Shown: one piece after another, positions 5,751 through 6,082 of the stretch | How positions within the stretch are numbered: the stretch's first letter is position 1 | How the letters are laid out: every line of letters starts with the position of its first letter | NCBI GenBank assembly: GCA_002868985.1 | Contig: PKTV01000367.1 | Span: forward strand, 1-6,082 | Direction of reading: 5' to 3' | Length of the DNA: 6,082 bases | Source of the DNA: Desulfobacteraceae bacterium | GTDB taxonomy: Bacteria > Desulfobacterota > Desulfobacteria > Desulfobacterales > UBA11574 | Position numbers and translations under genes: made by a program | The notes under the pieces: model-generated | Seen by the model: the letters and a program-made list of their open reading frames with translations, nothing else | Told to the model about the DNA's origin: nothing | Database searches by the model: none

Positions 5751-5771
5751 GTATAATGCAATGAAAATCCG

Positions 5772-5818
5772 TCGCCGAAGGTTTACTGATCCTGGTTAAG
5801 CCTTCGGCGATTTTTTTT
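5772..5818 (+). terminator. Rho-independent terminator of the small lipoprotein gene
   Basis: TCGCCGAAGG (5772-5781) pairs perfectly with CCTTCGGCGA (5801-5810). The stem can extend inward by about four weaker pairs, leaving an 11-nt loop, and eight T residues follow (5811-5818). On the minus strand the same hairpin is followed only by a short interrupted T-run, so it may act weakly on the facing sixA-like gene. Confidence 0.9.
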
Positions 5819-5869
5819 ATGGGTGATGACCTGTTTTAAACGTTTTTATCAGGCCATATCAACCGCTAC

Positions 5870-6082
5870 TTACCCGATATGGGGCATCAACGTCCACTTG
5901 ATCACCCATGATTCGGTGGCCGGGTCTGTGTCCAGACAGACGATCCCGCTGTTTTGAAACTTAAATACCGGTTTTTCCGAAGATCATGTAATCAAATAGG
6001 CGGCCAGCCGTTCCATGAACGGCAGATGCCCCACCAGCATCACATCTTTTGTACTGTCGATGTTGTCGGCAAAAACGGCCAC
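5870..6082 (-). pseudogene. sixA: SixA-like phosphohistidine phosphatase, C-terminal part with internal TGA
   Basis: Reading the minus strand from 6082 gives 32 codons including DVMLVGHLPFMERLAAYLIT, then TGA (5986-5984). The same frame continues with SSEKP, VFKFQNSGIVCLD and SWVIKWTLMPHIG up to TAA at 5872-5870. Both halves are characteristic of the C-terminal part of SixA, the histidine-phosphatase-superfamily enzyme that dephosphorylates phosphohistidine proteins. The VGHLP histidine is the second catalytic His of the family. The N-terminal RHG motif would lie beyond the window edge. No frameshift is needed: only the single TGA breaks the frame, at a point where I would expect Gly (GGA). 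The choices are a nonsense mutation, a sequence error, or less likely recoding. Codons beyond the stop look undamaged, so the change is recent or not real. Confidence 0.75.

Noticed and set aside
5752..5757. TATAAT between the two hairpins after the small lipoprotein gene
   Set aside because: No -35 hexamer at an acceptable distance, and a strong terminator follows within 20 nt.
5984..5986. TGA read as selenocysteine
   Set aside because: Desulfobacterota often have selenoproteins, but SixA has no catalytic Cys here and Gly is expected. The sequence just after the TGA folds only into a 3-bp CGG/CCG stem with an A-loop, not a convincing bacterial SECIS.
5984..5986. TGA read as glycine (genetic code 25)
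   Set aside because: A Gly codon would fit the site, but the metallo-hydrolase gene ends at TGA (1215-1217) at a sensible C-terminus and no other gene has internal TGA codons.

Overview
The window looks like a stretch of chromosome from a Gram-negative bacterium of moderate GC. I infer Desulfobacterota (a Desulfobacterales-like sulfate reducer or relative). The inference rests on the style of several proteins: a rubrerythrin-like ferritin-fold protein without a rubredoxin tail, a SixA-type phosphatase with a 'VGHLPF' motif, and a DUF900-type lipoprotein hydrolase. It also rests on long intergenic stretches rich in inverted repeats. No search was possible, so the taxonomy is inference.

Layout. 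1-293 holds no credible gene but several nested inverted repeats, forming a structured leader or a dispersed repeat in front of a metallo-beta-lactamase-fold hydrolase (294-1217, +). 1218-1609 is a 390-bp non-coding stretch. It contains a ~195-bp palindrome-rich element with terminal inverted repeats (1227-1421), a candidate promoter (1481-1507) and a textbook intrinsic terminator (1554-1583). The terminator ends only 26 nt before the TTG start of an RhlE-type DEAD-box RNA helicase (1610-2848, +). Convergent to the helicase is a two-gene minus-strand operon: an unrecognised 132-aa protein (3407-3805) followed by a ferritin-like diiron protein (2890-3375), served by a good sigma70-like promoter at 3858-3887. 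A lipoprotein alpha/beta-hydrolase of the DUF900 type (3936-5288, -) and a small YgdI/YgdR-like lipoprotein (5410-5706, +) are transcribed divergently from overlapping promoters in an AT-rich 121-bp gap. The small lipoprotein is followed by a hairpin and a strong terminator (5772-5818).

At the right edge the minus strand carries the C-terminal part of a SixA-like histidine phosphatase (5870-6082). It is interrupted by one in-frame TGA at 5984-5986, at a place where relatives would be expected to have a glycine. Because the stop splits it into two very short pieces, it is easily missed.

Functionally the genes look like ordinary housekeeping and stress functions: RNA remodelling, iron/oxidative stress, envelope lipoproteins, a zinc hydrolase and a phosphohistidine phosphatase. 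I do not see a defence system, CRISPR array, tRNA or rRNA. The points most worth a second look are the terminator in the helicase leader, the broken or recoded sixA-like gene, the inverted-repeat element, and the structured leader at the left end.
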